Assembly: GCA_900466745.1 (NCBI GenBank)
Contig: UBNE01000015.1
Span: 62,001 to 126,000 of the forward strand
Length of the DNA stretch: 64,000 bases
Reading direction: 5' to 3'
Source: Hyphomicrobiales bacterium
Lineage (GTDB): Bacteria > Pseudomonadota > Alphaproteobacteria > Rhizobiales > Beijerinckiaceae
Positions 25,415-33,432 of the stretch are shown here, piece after piece. The notes beneath the pieces are model-generated. The model did not search any database. It saw only the letters and a program-made list of their open reading frames with translations, and was not told the origin of the DNA. The position numbers were made by a program, and so were the translations under genes. Within the stretch, counting starts at the first letter, position 1. Each line of letters begins with the position of its first letter.

Positions 25415-26209
25415 TCAGGCGACCGAGAAGTAGGAGTGCGGGTCGGCCTGGACGTCGTCGGCGCTCACACCCACGAGAGTCACGGTGTCGCCATGGCCGA
25501 GGTCGATGACGGTGTTGCCGCCGACCGTGGTCGCGCGGGCCGCCACGTCCTCCGCCGAGTGGACGCCGGTGCCGTTGATGTCCGAGGCGATCTGCAGGAT
25601 GTCCGCGCCGGCTTCGAAATCGAGCACCACGTCGTTGCCGCCGCCACCCGCGAAGACGAAGGTGTCGTGGCCGGCACCGCCCTGCAGGATGTCGTCCCCG
25701 GCGCCGCCGAACAGCAGGTCGTCGCCCGCGCCGCCCTGGAGCAGATCGTCGCCCGCTCCACCCTGAAGGATGTCGTTGCCCGCGCCGCCCTGCAGGATAT
25801 CGTTACCCGCGCCACCCTGCAGGATGTCGTTGCCGGCACCGCCCTGCAGAAGGTCGTCGCCAGCACCACCCTGGAGGATGTCGTTGCCGGCGCCGCCGAG
25901 GAGGGTGTCGTCACCCTGCCCGCCGGAGAGGACGTCGTCGCCCTCGCCGCCGAAAAGGGCATCGTTGCCCTCGTCGCCGGAGAGGAAATCGTCCCCCCGC
26001 CCGCCGAAGAGGATGTCGTTGCCCTCGCCGCCGAACAGCGCATCGTCGCCGCCGTCGCCATAGAGCAGATCGTTTCCGCCTTCGCCGAACAGGGAGTCGA
26101 CCCCGTCGCCGCCATGCACGATGTCATGGCCGTCGCCGGCGAGAATGACATCGCTGAAACGCGTACCAATCAAATGGTCGTCGAATGCACTTCCTTCGAT
26201 CGTTGCCAT
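25415..26209 (-). CDS. RTX calcium-binding protein, probable type I secretion substrate
   Basis: 264 residues. From residue ~25 to ~186 there are 18 consecutive nonapeptides of the GGxGxDxLx type, the later ones almost identical (GGAGNDILQ, GGAGDDLLQ). Each pair of repeats folds into a Ca2+-binding beta-roll outside the cell. The last ~75 residues (DVVLDFEAGADILQI, then NTVIDLGHGDTVTLVGV, ending SYFSVA) match the C-terminal secretion region of RTX proteins. No catalytic domain is visible, so it is probably structural or a carrier. The start has AGGAGG 7 bases upstream. The HlyD and ABC genes lie directly upstream on the same strand. Confidence 0.92.
   Translation of the reverse strand: MATIEGSAFDDHLIGTRFSDVILAGDGHDIVHGGDGVDSLFGEGGNDLLYGDGGDDALFGGEGNDILFGGRGDDFLSGDEGNDALFGGEGDDVLSGGQGDDTLLGGAGNDILQGGAGDDLLQGGAGNDILQGGAGNDILQGGAGNDILQGGAGDDLLQGGAGDDLLFGGAGDDILQGGAGHDTFVFAGGGGNDVVLDFEAGADILQIASDINGTGVHSAEDVAARATTVGGNTVIDLGHGDTVTLVGVSADDVQADPHSYFSVA
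25650..25990 (-). repeat. 27-bp tandem repeats encoding RTX nonapeptides
   Basis: The coding DNA repeats in units of 27 bases, with near-identical copies containing GTCGTTGCC or GTCGTCGCC between 25740 and 25900. Bounds are approximate. Low divergence between middle units suggests recent unit duplication, and unit number is likely to vary between strains. Confidence 0.8.
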
Positions 26210-26269
26210 TCGGCGCCTCCTAAGTAGTTGATGATCCCGGATCTACCGGCGGACCAGCCGCGGATCTTC

Positions 26270-26281
26270 GTATCCGGATAC
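26270..26281. promoter_or_regulatory. 12-bp palindrome upstream of RTX gene
   Basis: GTATCCGGATAC is perfectly self-complementary and lies 61-72 bases before the RTX start codon. It may be a regulator site or lie in the 5' leader. The binding factor is unknown. Confidence 0.4.
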
Positions 26282-26424
26282 TGTTCCGGCGACATAATTC
26301 CATCATATCGCCGCTCGACATCCTGAGGATTACGCAAAGCGTGCAGTGCATCAACAAATTTATTGTGACCATTTTGCGATGCATCATGGATAAATCTATG
26401 ATTTTTACTCAGAAAAACCTTCCT

Positions 26425-26438
26425 TATTTGCGCAAATA
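26425..26438. promoter_or_regulatory. 14-bp palindrome in AT-rich RTX upstream region
   Basis: TATTTGCGCAAATA is perfectly self-complementary and sits in the only strongly AT-rich stretch of this cluster (about 26335-26460), 216-229 bases before the RTX start. The setting, a 273-base gap inside an otherwise tight minus-strand series, suggests a separate, regulated promoter for the RTX gene. Confidence 0.55.
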
Positions 26439-26482
26439 TACTTCCAAATTTGAAATAACGCCCCGCAGGCCGCCGCGCCGCC

Positions 26483-27838
26483 TCAATCCTCGCGGAAAGC
26501 GCGGTTGAAGCTGTCGGTGAAGGGCGAGATCAGATAGTCGATCGCCCGGCGCGCGCCGTTGACGATCATCACCTCCGCGGTCATGCCGGCATGCAGCGCG
26601 ACCTTGTGGTCGCGCAGGCTCTGCGGGTCGATCTCGGCGCGCACGACGAAATAGGCGGCGCCGGTCTTCTCGTCGACGAGCTGGTCGGGCGCGACATAGC
26701 TCACCTTGGCCTCCAGCGGCGGCAGCAGCCGCGAATTGAACGCCGTCAGCCGCACCCGGGTCGCGGCGCCGACGCGGACCGCGTCGATGTCCCGCGGATC
26801 GACCTTGGCCTCGACGATCAGCGGCTCGTTCTCCGGCACGATATCGAGGATCGCCTCACCCGCCGCGATGGCGCTGCCGGCGGTGCGCATGCGGATATTG
26901 GCGACGATGCCTTCCTGAGGGGAGGTCACCACCAGCCGGCGCAGCACGTCCTCGGCCTGGACGATGCGCTCGGTGACCTCCGACAGGGCGAGCTGGGTTT
27001 CCTGGATATCCCTGGCGATCTCGTTCTGCCGGTCGAGGCTGATCGACAGGATCTCGAGATTGGCGCCGGCCACGGCCTGCTCGGCCTTGGCCTTGCGGGC
27101 GGCGTATTCGCCGGCCCGGCCGGCGAGCTCGCTCTGCCTGGTCTGCAGTTCGACGAGCTGGCTGCGCTTGGTATAGCGCTTCTCATAGAGGTCGGCGAAG
27201 ATCCTGACCTCCTCGTCGATCAGCGAGCGCTGCCGGTTGGTCGCGTCGATCTGCGCCTTCAGCGCCTCGGCCTCGGCCTGATACTGCTCGATGACCCGTT
27301 GCTGGATCTGGATCTTGCCCTCGTGGACCTCCGCGCGCGACCTGAACAGCGTGCGCTCGGCCCGCAGGACCTCGCGCGTCACCGGCGTTTCGGCGCGCTC
27401 GATATCGTCGGGGAAATCGACTTCCGCGGCCTTCGTCTGCTCGGCCCTCAGGCGGGCGAGCTTGGCCACCAGGCCGACGCGCTTCGCTTGCAATTGCTGC
27501 AATTCGGCCCGGGCCCGGGCGTCCTCCAGCCGCAGCAGCGGTTCGCCCTTGGAAACCCGCTCGCCCTCCCCCTTCAGCAGGGTCTTCAGGATGCCGCCCT
27601 CGAGATGGCTGACCGTCTTGCGCTTGCTGTCGACGGCGACGACGCCGCTCGCGACGGCGGCATTGTCCAGCCTTGCGGTCATGGCCCAGGCGCCGAAGCC
27701 GCCGAAGCCGACCCCGATCGCCGCCACGCCCGCCAGCACGAGGCTGCGCAGGCTCGGCACGCGCTCATCCGACTCGTCCAGCGGCGGCACCGCCACCAGG
27801 GCGCGTTCGGGGCGCTTGATCAATGAACGCCCGGTCAT
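26483..27838 (-). CDS. HlyD family type I secretion membrane fusion protein
   Basis: 451 residues. A single N-terminal membrane helix lies at about 29-50 (LVLAGVAAIGVGFGGFGAW). It is followed by the VASGVVAVDSKRKTVSHLEGGI lipoyl-half block (split here for length), a long alpha hairpin (100-290, rich in Glu, Arg and Gln) and the beta-barrel with VRLTAFNSR and a C-terminal anchor-like block. It would bridge the inner-membrane ABC protein and a TolC-type channel, which is not encoded here. Its ATG overlaps the ABC gene stop as ATGA. The cargo is presumably the RTX protein. Confidence 0.93.
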   Translation of the reverse strand: MTGRSLIKRPERALVAVPPLDESDERVPSLRSLVLAGVAAIGVGFGGFGAWAMTARLDNAAVASGVVAVDSKRKTVSHLEGGILKTLLKGEGERVSKGEPLLRLEDARARAELQQLQAKRVGLVAKLARLRAEQTKAAEVDFPDDIERAETPVTREVLRAERTLFRSRAEVHEGKIQIQQRVIEQYQAEAEALKAQIDATNRQRSLIDEEVRIFADLYEKRYTKRSQLVELQTRQSELAGRAGEYAARKAKAEQAVAGANLEILSISLDRQNEIARDIQETQLALSEVTERIVQAEDVLRRLVVTSPQEGIVANIRMRTAGSAIAAGEAILDIVPENEPLIVEAKVDPRDIDAVRVGAATRVRLTAFNSRLLPPLEAKVSYVAPDQLVDEKTGAAYFVVRAEIDPQSLRDHKVALHAGMTAEVMIVNGARRAIDYLISPFTDSFNRAFRED

Positions 27839-29589
27839 GCCGTCGCTCCCCGAACAGCCGGTGCCGCGGCGGGCGCCGCCGCCGCCGGCTCGATCTCCAC
27901 GCGCCCGCTCGGCGAGATCATGCCCGCGATCGCTGCCCGCGGCCCGAATTGCTGGACGCGGCCGTCGCGCAGGACGAGCAGCTTGTCAACCACCTGCATC
28001 ACCGACGGCCGATGCGCGATCAGGACGACGATCGCGCCGCTCTCGCGCGCGGCCATCACGGCGCGGATCAGGCTCTGCTCGCCCTCGGCGTCGAGATTGG
28101 CGTTCGGCTCGTCGAGCACGATCAGGCGCGGCATGCCGTAAAGCGCGCGCGCCAGGCCGATGCGCTGCCGCTGGCCGCCGGAGAGCCTGAAATCGCTGTC
28201 GGCGACGCTGGTGTCGTAGCCGAGCGGCAACCGGCCGATGAGCTCGTGCACGCCGGCGATGCGTGCCGCCTCGAGGATGGCGTGCGGATCGGGGTCCTGC
28301 ATGCGCGCGATGTTCTCGGCGATCGTGCCGTTCAGCAGCGAGACCGATTGCGGCAGGTAGCCGACCATGGCGCCGAAGGAGCCGCGCTCCCAGAGATAGG
28401 TGCTGTGGCCGTCGAGATAGACGCCGCCGGCATTCGGCTTGAGCACGCCGACGAGGAGCCGGGCGAGCGTCGACTTGCCCGCGCCCGACGGCCCGACGAC
28501 ACCGAGCACCTCGCCGGGCTCCAGCGAGAAGGAGACACCCTTGATCACGGTCTGCTCCGAGCCGGGCGGAGCGAAGAGCGCGCGATCGACGACGAGATCG
28601 CCCTGGCAGGGCGGCGTCGGCACCGTCTGGCGCTGCGAGCTGCGCGACAGGACGAGCTCGCGCACGCGCTTCCAGGCCGCCGCGGCGAGGACCCATTGCC
28701 GCCAATCCGTGATCATCGAATCGAACGGCGCCAGCAAGCGGCCGAGCAGGATGCTCGCCGCCATCAGCGTGCCCGCGGTGACCTCGTTGCGGATGATCAG
28801 GAGCGCGCCGGTCGCATAGACCGAGAGCTGCATCGTCATTCGCGACGAGCGCGTCACCGCCGCGATCAGCTTGCCGCGGCGCGTGCCCATGTCGAGCTGC
28901 TCGATCATCGCGAGCTGCTGGCCGCGCCAGCGCCGCGCCAGCGCCGGCAGCATGCCCATCGCCTCGATCGTCTCGGCATGGCGAAGGCTGGCGCCGACCT
29001 CGTTGATGCTGGCGACGCCGGCCTCGTTGGCCTCCTTCAGCACCCGCCGCGTCAGCATGTCCGACAGCACGCCGAGCAGCAGCAGGATGATCAGCGAAGC
29101 CAGCCCGACCAGCCCGTAGACGGGATGGAGCAGGAACAGCACGGCGAGGAAGACCGGGGACCAGGCCGCCTCGAGCGGCGTCGCGATCGCCGAGCTCGCG
29201 ATGAAGAACCGGATGTCGTTGAGGTCCCGGATCGCCTGCGTCGCCTGGCCCGAACCCAGTTCCAGCGAGGCGCTCACCGCCGCCTGCAGAGCCGGCAGGT
29301 TGAGCCGGCGCGCGAAGATGCTCGCCATGGCCTGGAAGGTCAGCGAGCGGATGAACTCGATCGTGCCGTAGAGCGCCAGCGCCCCGACGGCGATGACCAG
29401 CAGCATCGTCAGCGTGTCGTAGCTGTGGCTGACCGTGACCCTGTCCTGGACCTGCATCATGAAGAGCGGGACCGTCAGCAGCAGCAGATTCACGCACAGG
29501 CTCAGCAGGGCGGCGTAGCCCAGCCCGCCGACGAACGATCTCTGCAGGTCCCTGATCAGGATATCGGGAGCCGGCCTCACCGCCTTCAT
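27835..29589 (-). CDS. type I secretion system permease/ATPase (PrtD type)
   Basis: 584 residues from the ATG at 29589, which has GGAG upstream and matches the family start better than the ATG at 29652. Residues 20-300 hold six membrane segments; the nucleotide-binding domain has Walker A GPSGAGKST (~360), signature LSGGQRQRIGLARAL and Walker B LIVLDEPNANLD. There is no N-terminal peptidase domain, as in PrtD/LapB-like exporters of RTX proteins. It powers one-step export of the RTX protein with the HlyD partner encoded just downstream. Confidence 0.93.
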   Translation of the reverse strand: MKAVRPAPDILIRDLQRSFVGGLGYAALLSLCVNLLLLTVPLFMMQVQDRVTVSHSYDTLTMLLVIAVGALALYGTIEFIRSLTFQAMASIFARRLNLPALQAAVSASLELGSGQATQAIRDLNDIRFFIASSAIATPLEAAWSPVFLAVLFLLHPVYGLVGLASLIILLLLGVLSDMLTRRVLKEANEAGVASINEVGASLRHAETIEAMGMLPALARRWRGQQLAMIEQLDMGTRRGKLIAAVTRSSRMTMQLSVYATGALLIIRNEVTAGTLMAASILLGRLLAPFDSMITDWRQWVLAAAAWKRVRELVLSRSSQRQTVPTPPCQGDLVVDRALFAPPGSEQTVIKGVSFSLEPGEVLGVVGPSGAGKSTLARLLVGVLKPNAGGVYLDGHSTYLWERGSFGAMVGYLPQSVSLLNGTIAENIARMQDPDPHAILEAARIAGVHELIGRLPLGYDTSVADSDFRLSGGQRQRIGLARALYGMPRLIVLDEPNANLDAEGEQSLIRAVMAARESGAIVVLIAHRPSVMQVVDKLLVLRDGRVQQFGPRAAIAGMISPSGRVEIEPAAAAPAAAPAVRGATA

Positions 29590-29915
29590 GCATATCTCCG
29601 GAAGCGAAGGTTGTCGGGCAGAGAAGGCGATGTCGTCATCACCCTGCGTCACCCATGCGTCAGCATCCGCAAACGAGATACGGGAGTGGTGTCAAGATTA
29701 TGACAGATTAGATCTCTACCTTGCCGAGTCAGGCGACAGAAAATGCGGCATTATTGTGCGATATTTTGAATTTTGAACCAGTTCACACCCATTTCCAAAT
29801 TGCAGATTCTTATTGCTCATCGAATCGGCATGGCATGTGCTTTGCCTATAGGCTCCATAGGGGAAGGGAAGAAAAAGGGATGGATTGTTCAAACTTCAAT
29901 CAGGCGGGGTAAGGA
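29590..29915. promoter_or_regulatory. divergent promoter region of secretion operon and MarR gene
   Basis: 326 bases, relatively AT-rich around 29690-29830. A perfect 10-bp palindrome GCCTATAGGC (29844-29853) lies about 63-72 bases before the MarR start; the region likely holds promoters in both directions. MarR proteins commonly bind such sites between themselves and a divergent target. Promoter boxes cannot be assigned with confidence. Confidence 0.5.
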
Positions 29916-30530
29916 ATGCACTTCAAATTGCATGGCGGCGAGCAATTTTCAGGCAGATCCTTGAATGGCCATGACAGGCCGAACGGCGATGGCGAAGTGG
30001 AGGATGGGGCGGAGCGAAGAGTTTCGGCCTTCGACCTCGCCCGCGTCATCGAGCGGGTCAGTCGGCGGTTCCTCGATTATCTGCGCCTCGAACTGGGCAA
30101 GCTCGGCATCGAGGACATTTCACCGGCACAGGTGATGATTCTGCTCACCATCGGACAGGGCGAGATCGCCGTGCGCGATCTTCTCGATCGCGGGCATTAC
30201 GGAGGCTCCAACGCCTCCTACAACCTCAAGCAGCTCGTCGAGAGCGGCTATCTCGAACGCGGGGCCTCTCCGCGCGACAGGCGGCTGGCGCGAATCTCTC
30301 TCTCGCTCAAAGGACAGATGCTGTGCGAGAGGCTGCGGCTGCTGGATGAGGCCCATCCGTTCGGCCCGCGCGCCGAGAACGGCGTCGGCGCCGATTTCCT
30401 GACCACCCATGAAACCCTGCGCCGGCTCGAGCAGTGGTGGAACGATTCCCTCCGCTATGGCGGCGTCCTGCTGGCCTCATGCATATCCTATTCGTTCATC
30501 GTTCAGGATCTGGTCAATTCGCTGCTCTGA
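29916..30530 (+). CDS. MarR family winged-helix regulator
   Basis: 204 residues. The winged helix spans about 55-150: LGIEDISPAQVMILLTIG, then GSNASYNLKQLVESGYLER (recognition helix) and SPRDRRLARISLS (wing). The first 35 residues are a polar extension, and the C terminus runs into the next gene: the last 52 bases are shared, in another frame, with the glycosyltransferase starting at 30479. It faces away from the type I secretion operon, which it may control. GGGG and AAGGA lie just before the ATG. Confidence 0.87.
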   Translation: MHFKLHGGEQFSGRSLNGHDRPNGDGEVEDGAERRVSAFDLARVIERVSRRFLDYLRLELGKLGIEDISPAQVMILLTIGQGEIAVRDLLDRGHYGGSNASYNLKQLVESGYLERGASPRDRRLARISLSLKGQMLCERLRLLDEAHPFGPRAENGVGADFLTTHETLRRLEQWWNDSLRYGGVLLASCISYSFIVQDLVNSLL

Positions 30531-31672
30531 TCGCGAGCCTCGTCGCCCAGGGCGACGAGGTCACGCTGATCAGCGAACGCCCCGCGCCGGAGCAGCCGGG
30601 CCTGCGCCAGCTCGCCTACACGGTCGGCGCGGCTCCGGCCCAGCACCCGGCGCTCGCCGCCACGGATTATCACCTGCGGACCGGCGAGGCCGTCGCCGGG
30701 CTGATGACCGCGCTCGCGGCGAGCGATCCGCCCGATGTGGTGATCGGACATACCGGCTGGGGCGGGCTTCTCTTCGCGCGCGACGCCCTGCCGGACGCCG
30801 CCCTGCTCGGCTATTGCGAATATTACTACCGCAGCTCCGGGGCGGACCTCGACTTCGGCGCGACGGCGCCGATCCCCCTTTCGGAGCGGCAGCGCATCCG
30901 CATGCGCAACGCCGCGCAGCTTCTCACCCTCGATACGCTCGACGCCGCCTATGCACCGACCCGCTGGCAACGCCAGCAATATCCCGCCGCCTATCGCCAG
31001 CGCATCGCCGTCTGTCATGACGGCATCGACACGGCGCTCTGCCGGCCCGATTCTCGGGCCCGCTTCACCCTGCCGGACGGCCGCGAGCTGACGCCGGGCA
31101 TGCCCGTCGTTACCTTCGCGGCGCGCGATCTCGATCCCTATCGCGGCTATCCGCAGTTCATGCGGGCCGCGGCCCTGCTGGCCGGGCGCCATCCCGAGCT
31201 GATCTTCGTCGCCGTCGGCGGCGACGGCGCCGGCTATGGACGCCCGCGCGAGGACGGCATGCCGTGGCGCGAGGCGATGCTGGCGGAGACCGGGCTGGCC
31301 GACCGTGTCGTCCATATCCCGTGGTTGCCCCATGAGCGCCTGATCGACCTGTTCCGGGTCTCGGCGGCGCATGTCTATCTGACGGTGCCCTTCGTCCTCT
31401 CCTGGTCGCTGCTGGAAGCCATGGCCAGCGGCTGCCTGGTGGTCGGCTCGGACACGCCGCCGGTGAAGGAAGTGATCCGGGACGGCCTCAACGGCCTCCT
31501 GACTCCGTTCGACGACCCGGCCCTGCTGGCGCAGCGAATCGCGGAGGCGTTTCAGCACCCGCCCCTGACGGCGCCGCTGCGCCGCGCCGCCCGCGAGACG
31601 GTCCGTGCCGGCTACGAGCGCGAGCGCTGCCTCGACCGCCAGCTCGGCTGGATCCGAAGGCTCGCGCAATAG
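30479..31672 (+). CDS. family 4 glycosyltransferase
   Basis: 397 residues. The start MHILFVHRSGSGQFAALI is the usual opening of this GT4 group. Domain landmarks: VVIGHTGWGGLLF (~100), VCHDGIDTAL (~180), AARDLDPYRGYPQFMRA and the late E-x7-E region SWSLLEAMASGCLVVG. It begins inside the MarR gene (52-base overlap), so translation is probably coupled. It is the only glycosyltransferase of the cluster on the plus strand and may be co-regulated with its regulator. Confidence 0.9.
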   Translation: MHILFVHRSGSGQFAALIASLVAQGDEVTLISERPAPEQPGLRQLAYTVGAAPAQHPALAATDYHLRTGEAVAGLMTALAASDPPDVVIGHTGWGGLLFARDALPDAALLGYCEYYYRSSGADLDFGATAPIPLSERQRIRMRNAAQLLTLDTLDAAYAPTRWQRQQYPAAYRQRIAVCHDGIDTALCRPDSRARFTLPDGRELTPGMPVVTFAARDLDPYRGYPQFMRAAALLAGRHPELIFVAVGGDGAGYGRPREDGMPWREAMLAETGLADRVVHIPWLPHERLIDLFRVSAAHVYLTVPFVLSWSLLEAMASGCLVVGSDTPPVKEVIRDGLNGLLTPFDDPALLAQRIAEAFQHPPLTAPLRRAARETVRAGYERERCLDRQLGWIRRLAQ

Positions 31673-31852
31673 GGGCTTGCTCGGGACCGTCGGCTCCCTC
31701 GGCGGGAAAGCCCCCTCATTCACCAGCCCGTGCCCGCGCACCAGGATATCGCTCTGCCCCGTCAAGCGCCCTTGCCGACTCCCGCCGACGCGGATCGGAA
31801 CCGTCTCGGCGCCCCCCGCGTAAAGAGCGTAGTCTCGCAAGCCGAACAGGCG

Positions 31853-32248
31853 TCAGCCCGCCCCGGGCTCGACCTTCAGGAGCCGGATCACCCGCGGCTT
31901 CCCGCGCGGGTCCGGCCAGCCCATCGCCTGGCCTTCCGACAGGCCGATGAGCGCCGTTCCGACCCGGCTGAGAACGGAGACCAGCCCGGACGAGGAACGC
32001 CCGCGGCCGGAAACCAGGACGACGTCGCGCACCGCGCCGCTACGCTCCTCCAGATAGCGCCCCGCGCGGTTCAGGGCGAGGCAGCCCGCCGGCGCGGTCC
32101 CGGCCGGCACGATCCGCGCGCGGTGCAACTCGTTGCCGAGGCGCGAGGCCGCGGCGTAACGGCCATCCGCCACCGCCTCGCGGACGACGCGCCTCAGCAC
32201 CGCGAGGTCCTGATCGGTGATCGTGATCTCTGGAAGGTCCACTCTCAC
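31853..32248 (-). CDS. Rnk/GreA-like C-terminal domain protein
   Basis: 131 residues. The last ~80 residues fit the GreA/GreB/Rnk C-terminal fold: VVLVSGRGRSSSG, then LSRVGTALIGLSEGQAMGWPDP near the end. The N-terminal part is short and helical (LRRVVREAVADGRYAAASRLGNEL), as in Rnk rather than GreA. Rnk binds RNA polymerase secondary-channel sites and alters nucleoside diphosphate kinase levels in other bacteria; the role here is inferred. It stands alone and converges with the glycosyltransferase gene. Confidence 0.72.
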   Translation of the reverse strand: MRVDLPEITITDQDLAVLRRVVREAVADGRYAAASRLGNELHRARIVPAGTAPAGCLALNRAGRYLEERSGAVRDVVLVSGRGRSSSGLVSVLSRVGTALIGLSEGQAMGWPDPRGKPRVIRLLKVEPGAG

Positions 32249-32348
32249 TATCCCGCCGGCTTTCCCGAGGGCGAGCGCCGGCTCTCGCCACGAAGTCGCC
32301 GGCGGGCGCGGCCCGCCGGCACGTCACAGGGCCGCTTCGGCCCGAAGG

Positions 32349-32483
32349 CTAGCGCCCGACCCGCCTGTTCGGCAGGCCCTGCTGCTTGCCGAGGTCGGCG
32401 ACCGAGGTCGCGGCCTGCGGCGGAAGCTTCGGCTGCTTCGGCTTCTTCGCTTCCCTGTTTCCGTTGCGCTTCTTCTTGCTCAT
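32349..32483 (-). CDS. small basic protein (MSKKKRNGNREAKKPK type)
   Basis: 44 residues. It starts MSKKKRNGNREAKKPKQPK and ends NRRVGR; it is strongly basic with no membrane segment. Small proteins with this opening are common, uncharacterised genes in Hyphomicrobiales. The upstream AGCGGGAAGACC gives only a weak ribosome-binding site. It may bind RNA or ribosomes, judging only from charge. Confidence 0.65.
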   Translation of the reverse strand: MSKKKRNGNREAKKPKQPKLPPQAATSVADLGKQQGLPNRRVGR

Positions 32484-33040
32484 GATCTGGTCTTCCCGCT
32501 GGGAGGCCGCCGGCAGCGCGCATGGCCGCCCCGGCCACGGCACGGCACCCTGGACAGCCTCCGATCTGCTGGAATGGCCCGAGCCTTCGCCTGCGGGCGA
32601 ACGACATCCGCACGACATGTCGCCCATCGCATGGCGGCGCAGGCTCGCGCCGGCGCAGTTACCCTGGCCCGGGCGCCCCCGACCTGCCGTCAGGCGGCGC
32701 GCCGAACCAGGGCTACTGCCGTGCGAGCTGGCAGGCGGTGCACAAGACACCCGCCGGAAGAAGAATTCCAATCATGACCTAATGATATTTCGATGAATTA
32801 TACGGAAAGTCAAATCCGCAACACTCTACCGGACTTGGTTGAAAATAGCTTTTCTCGGCCCATATCGGAACCATGCCAAATTCAACCTGGAATCTCACGC
32901 CGAGAACGATCCGGAAGGCACATGTCTTTACCCGGAGAGGATTCCCGCCGGCCTGACAATACTGCCGACGGCCCTCTCCGGGTCACGAGCCCATCCGATC
33001 GTGATTTTGGCGCCGCCTTGCCGGCGCAGGAGGAGATTCC
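32484..33040. other. gap without supported gene
   Basis: 557 bases. The first ~290 bases are GC-rich and could be read in several frames, but none resembles a protein. An AT-rich stretch lies at about 32765-32860 and could hold a promoter for the small zinc-ribbon gene. The ribosome-binding site of that gene is at 33028-33035. Confidence 0.5.
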
Positions 33041-33244
33041 ATGGCCGGCCGTTCCAGATTGGTCTGCGCAAGCTGCCGTCGCCCCGTGCCCCGCGCCGCC
33101 GCCCGCTGCCCCTGGTGCGCGGGCCCGGTCGACCCCGTCAGGCAGCGGCTGGGCGCGGCCCGATACCCATGCCTGTCCGGCGATATCGGCGCGGCGCATC
33201 CGCCCGGCGCCAGGCCGGCCGAGGGTCACGCCAACCGCCCCTGA
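33041..33244 (+). CDS. small putative zinc-ribbon protein
   Basis: 67 residues. Residues 9-27 contain two CxxC pairs (CASC, then CPWC) 11 residues apart, the layout of a zinc ribbon. The rest is low complexity and Pro/Gly/Ala/Arg-rich. Translation is supported by the strong AGGAGGAG 5 to 12 bases before the ATG, and the stop is followed at once by a terminator-like hairpin. The function is unknown; no homologue is claimed. Confidence 0.55.
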   Translation: MAGRSRLVCASCRRPVPRAAARCPWCAGPVDPVRQRLGAARYPCLSGDIGAAHPPGARPAEGHANRP

Positions 33245-33267
33245 GAAGCCCCGTTCCGGCGGGCTTC
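33245..33267 (+). terminator. hairpin after zinc-ribbon gene
   Basis: GAAGCCC (33245-33251) and GGGCTTC (33261-33267) pair with a 9-base loop, directly after the stop codon, followed by TTCC. The T-run is short, so termination strength is uncertain. Confidence 0.55.
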
Positions 33268-33379
33268 TTCCATCTCCGACCGGCGGGACGTGCGCGATCG
33301 CATCGCCGCCGTCCGTCGACGGGAGGCGCAAGGATGCATCCCCGAACGAAAGGGCCCGGCAGAGCCGGGCGCTGGACGA

Positions 33380-33410
33380 GGCCCGGGCCGCCTCGCTGGC
33401 GGCCCGGGCC
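33380..33410. terminator. 13-bp hairpin at the 3' end of the polyamine operon
   Basis: GGCCCGGGCCGCC (33380-33392) and GGCGGCCCGGGCC (33398-33410) pair perfectly around TCGCT. It lies about 23 bases beyond the stop of the minus-strand dehydrogenase gene. There is no T-run, so it may act as an mRNA 3' structure or a factor-dependent terminator. Confidence 0.55.
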
Positions 33411-33432
33411 CGGAAAGCGGGTTCCGCGCCGC

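Noticed and set aside
25650-25990. Regularly spaced repeats that could look like a CRISPR array
   Set aside because: The period is 27 bases with no unique spacers, and every unit codes for an RTX nonapeptide in frame.
25436-26227. Long plus-strand open frame opposite the RTX gene, rich in Val and Ala
   Set aside because: It is the antisense reading of the 27-base RTX repeats; the GGxGxD protein on the other strand explains it fully.
30503-31840. A long minus-strand frame opposite the plus-strand glycosyltransferase
   Set aside because: The glycosyltransferase motifs are on the plus strand. The part beyond it (31673-31840) could start a small gene, but nothing in it resembles a known protein.
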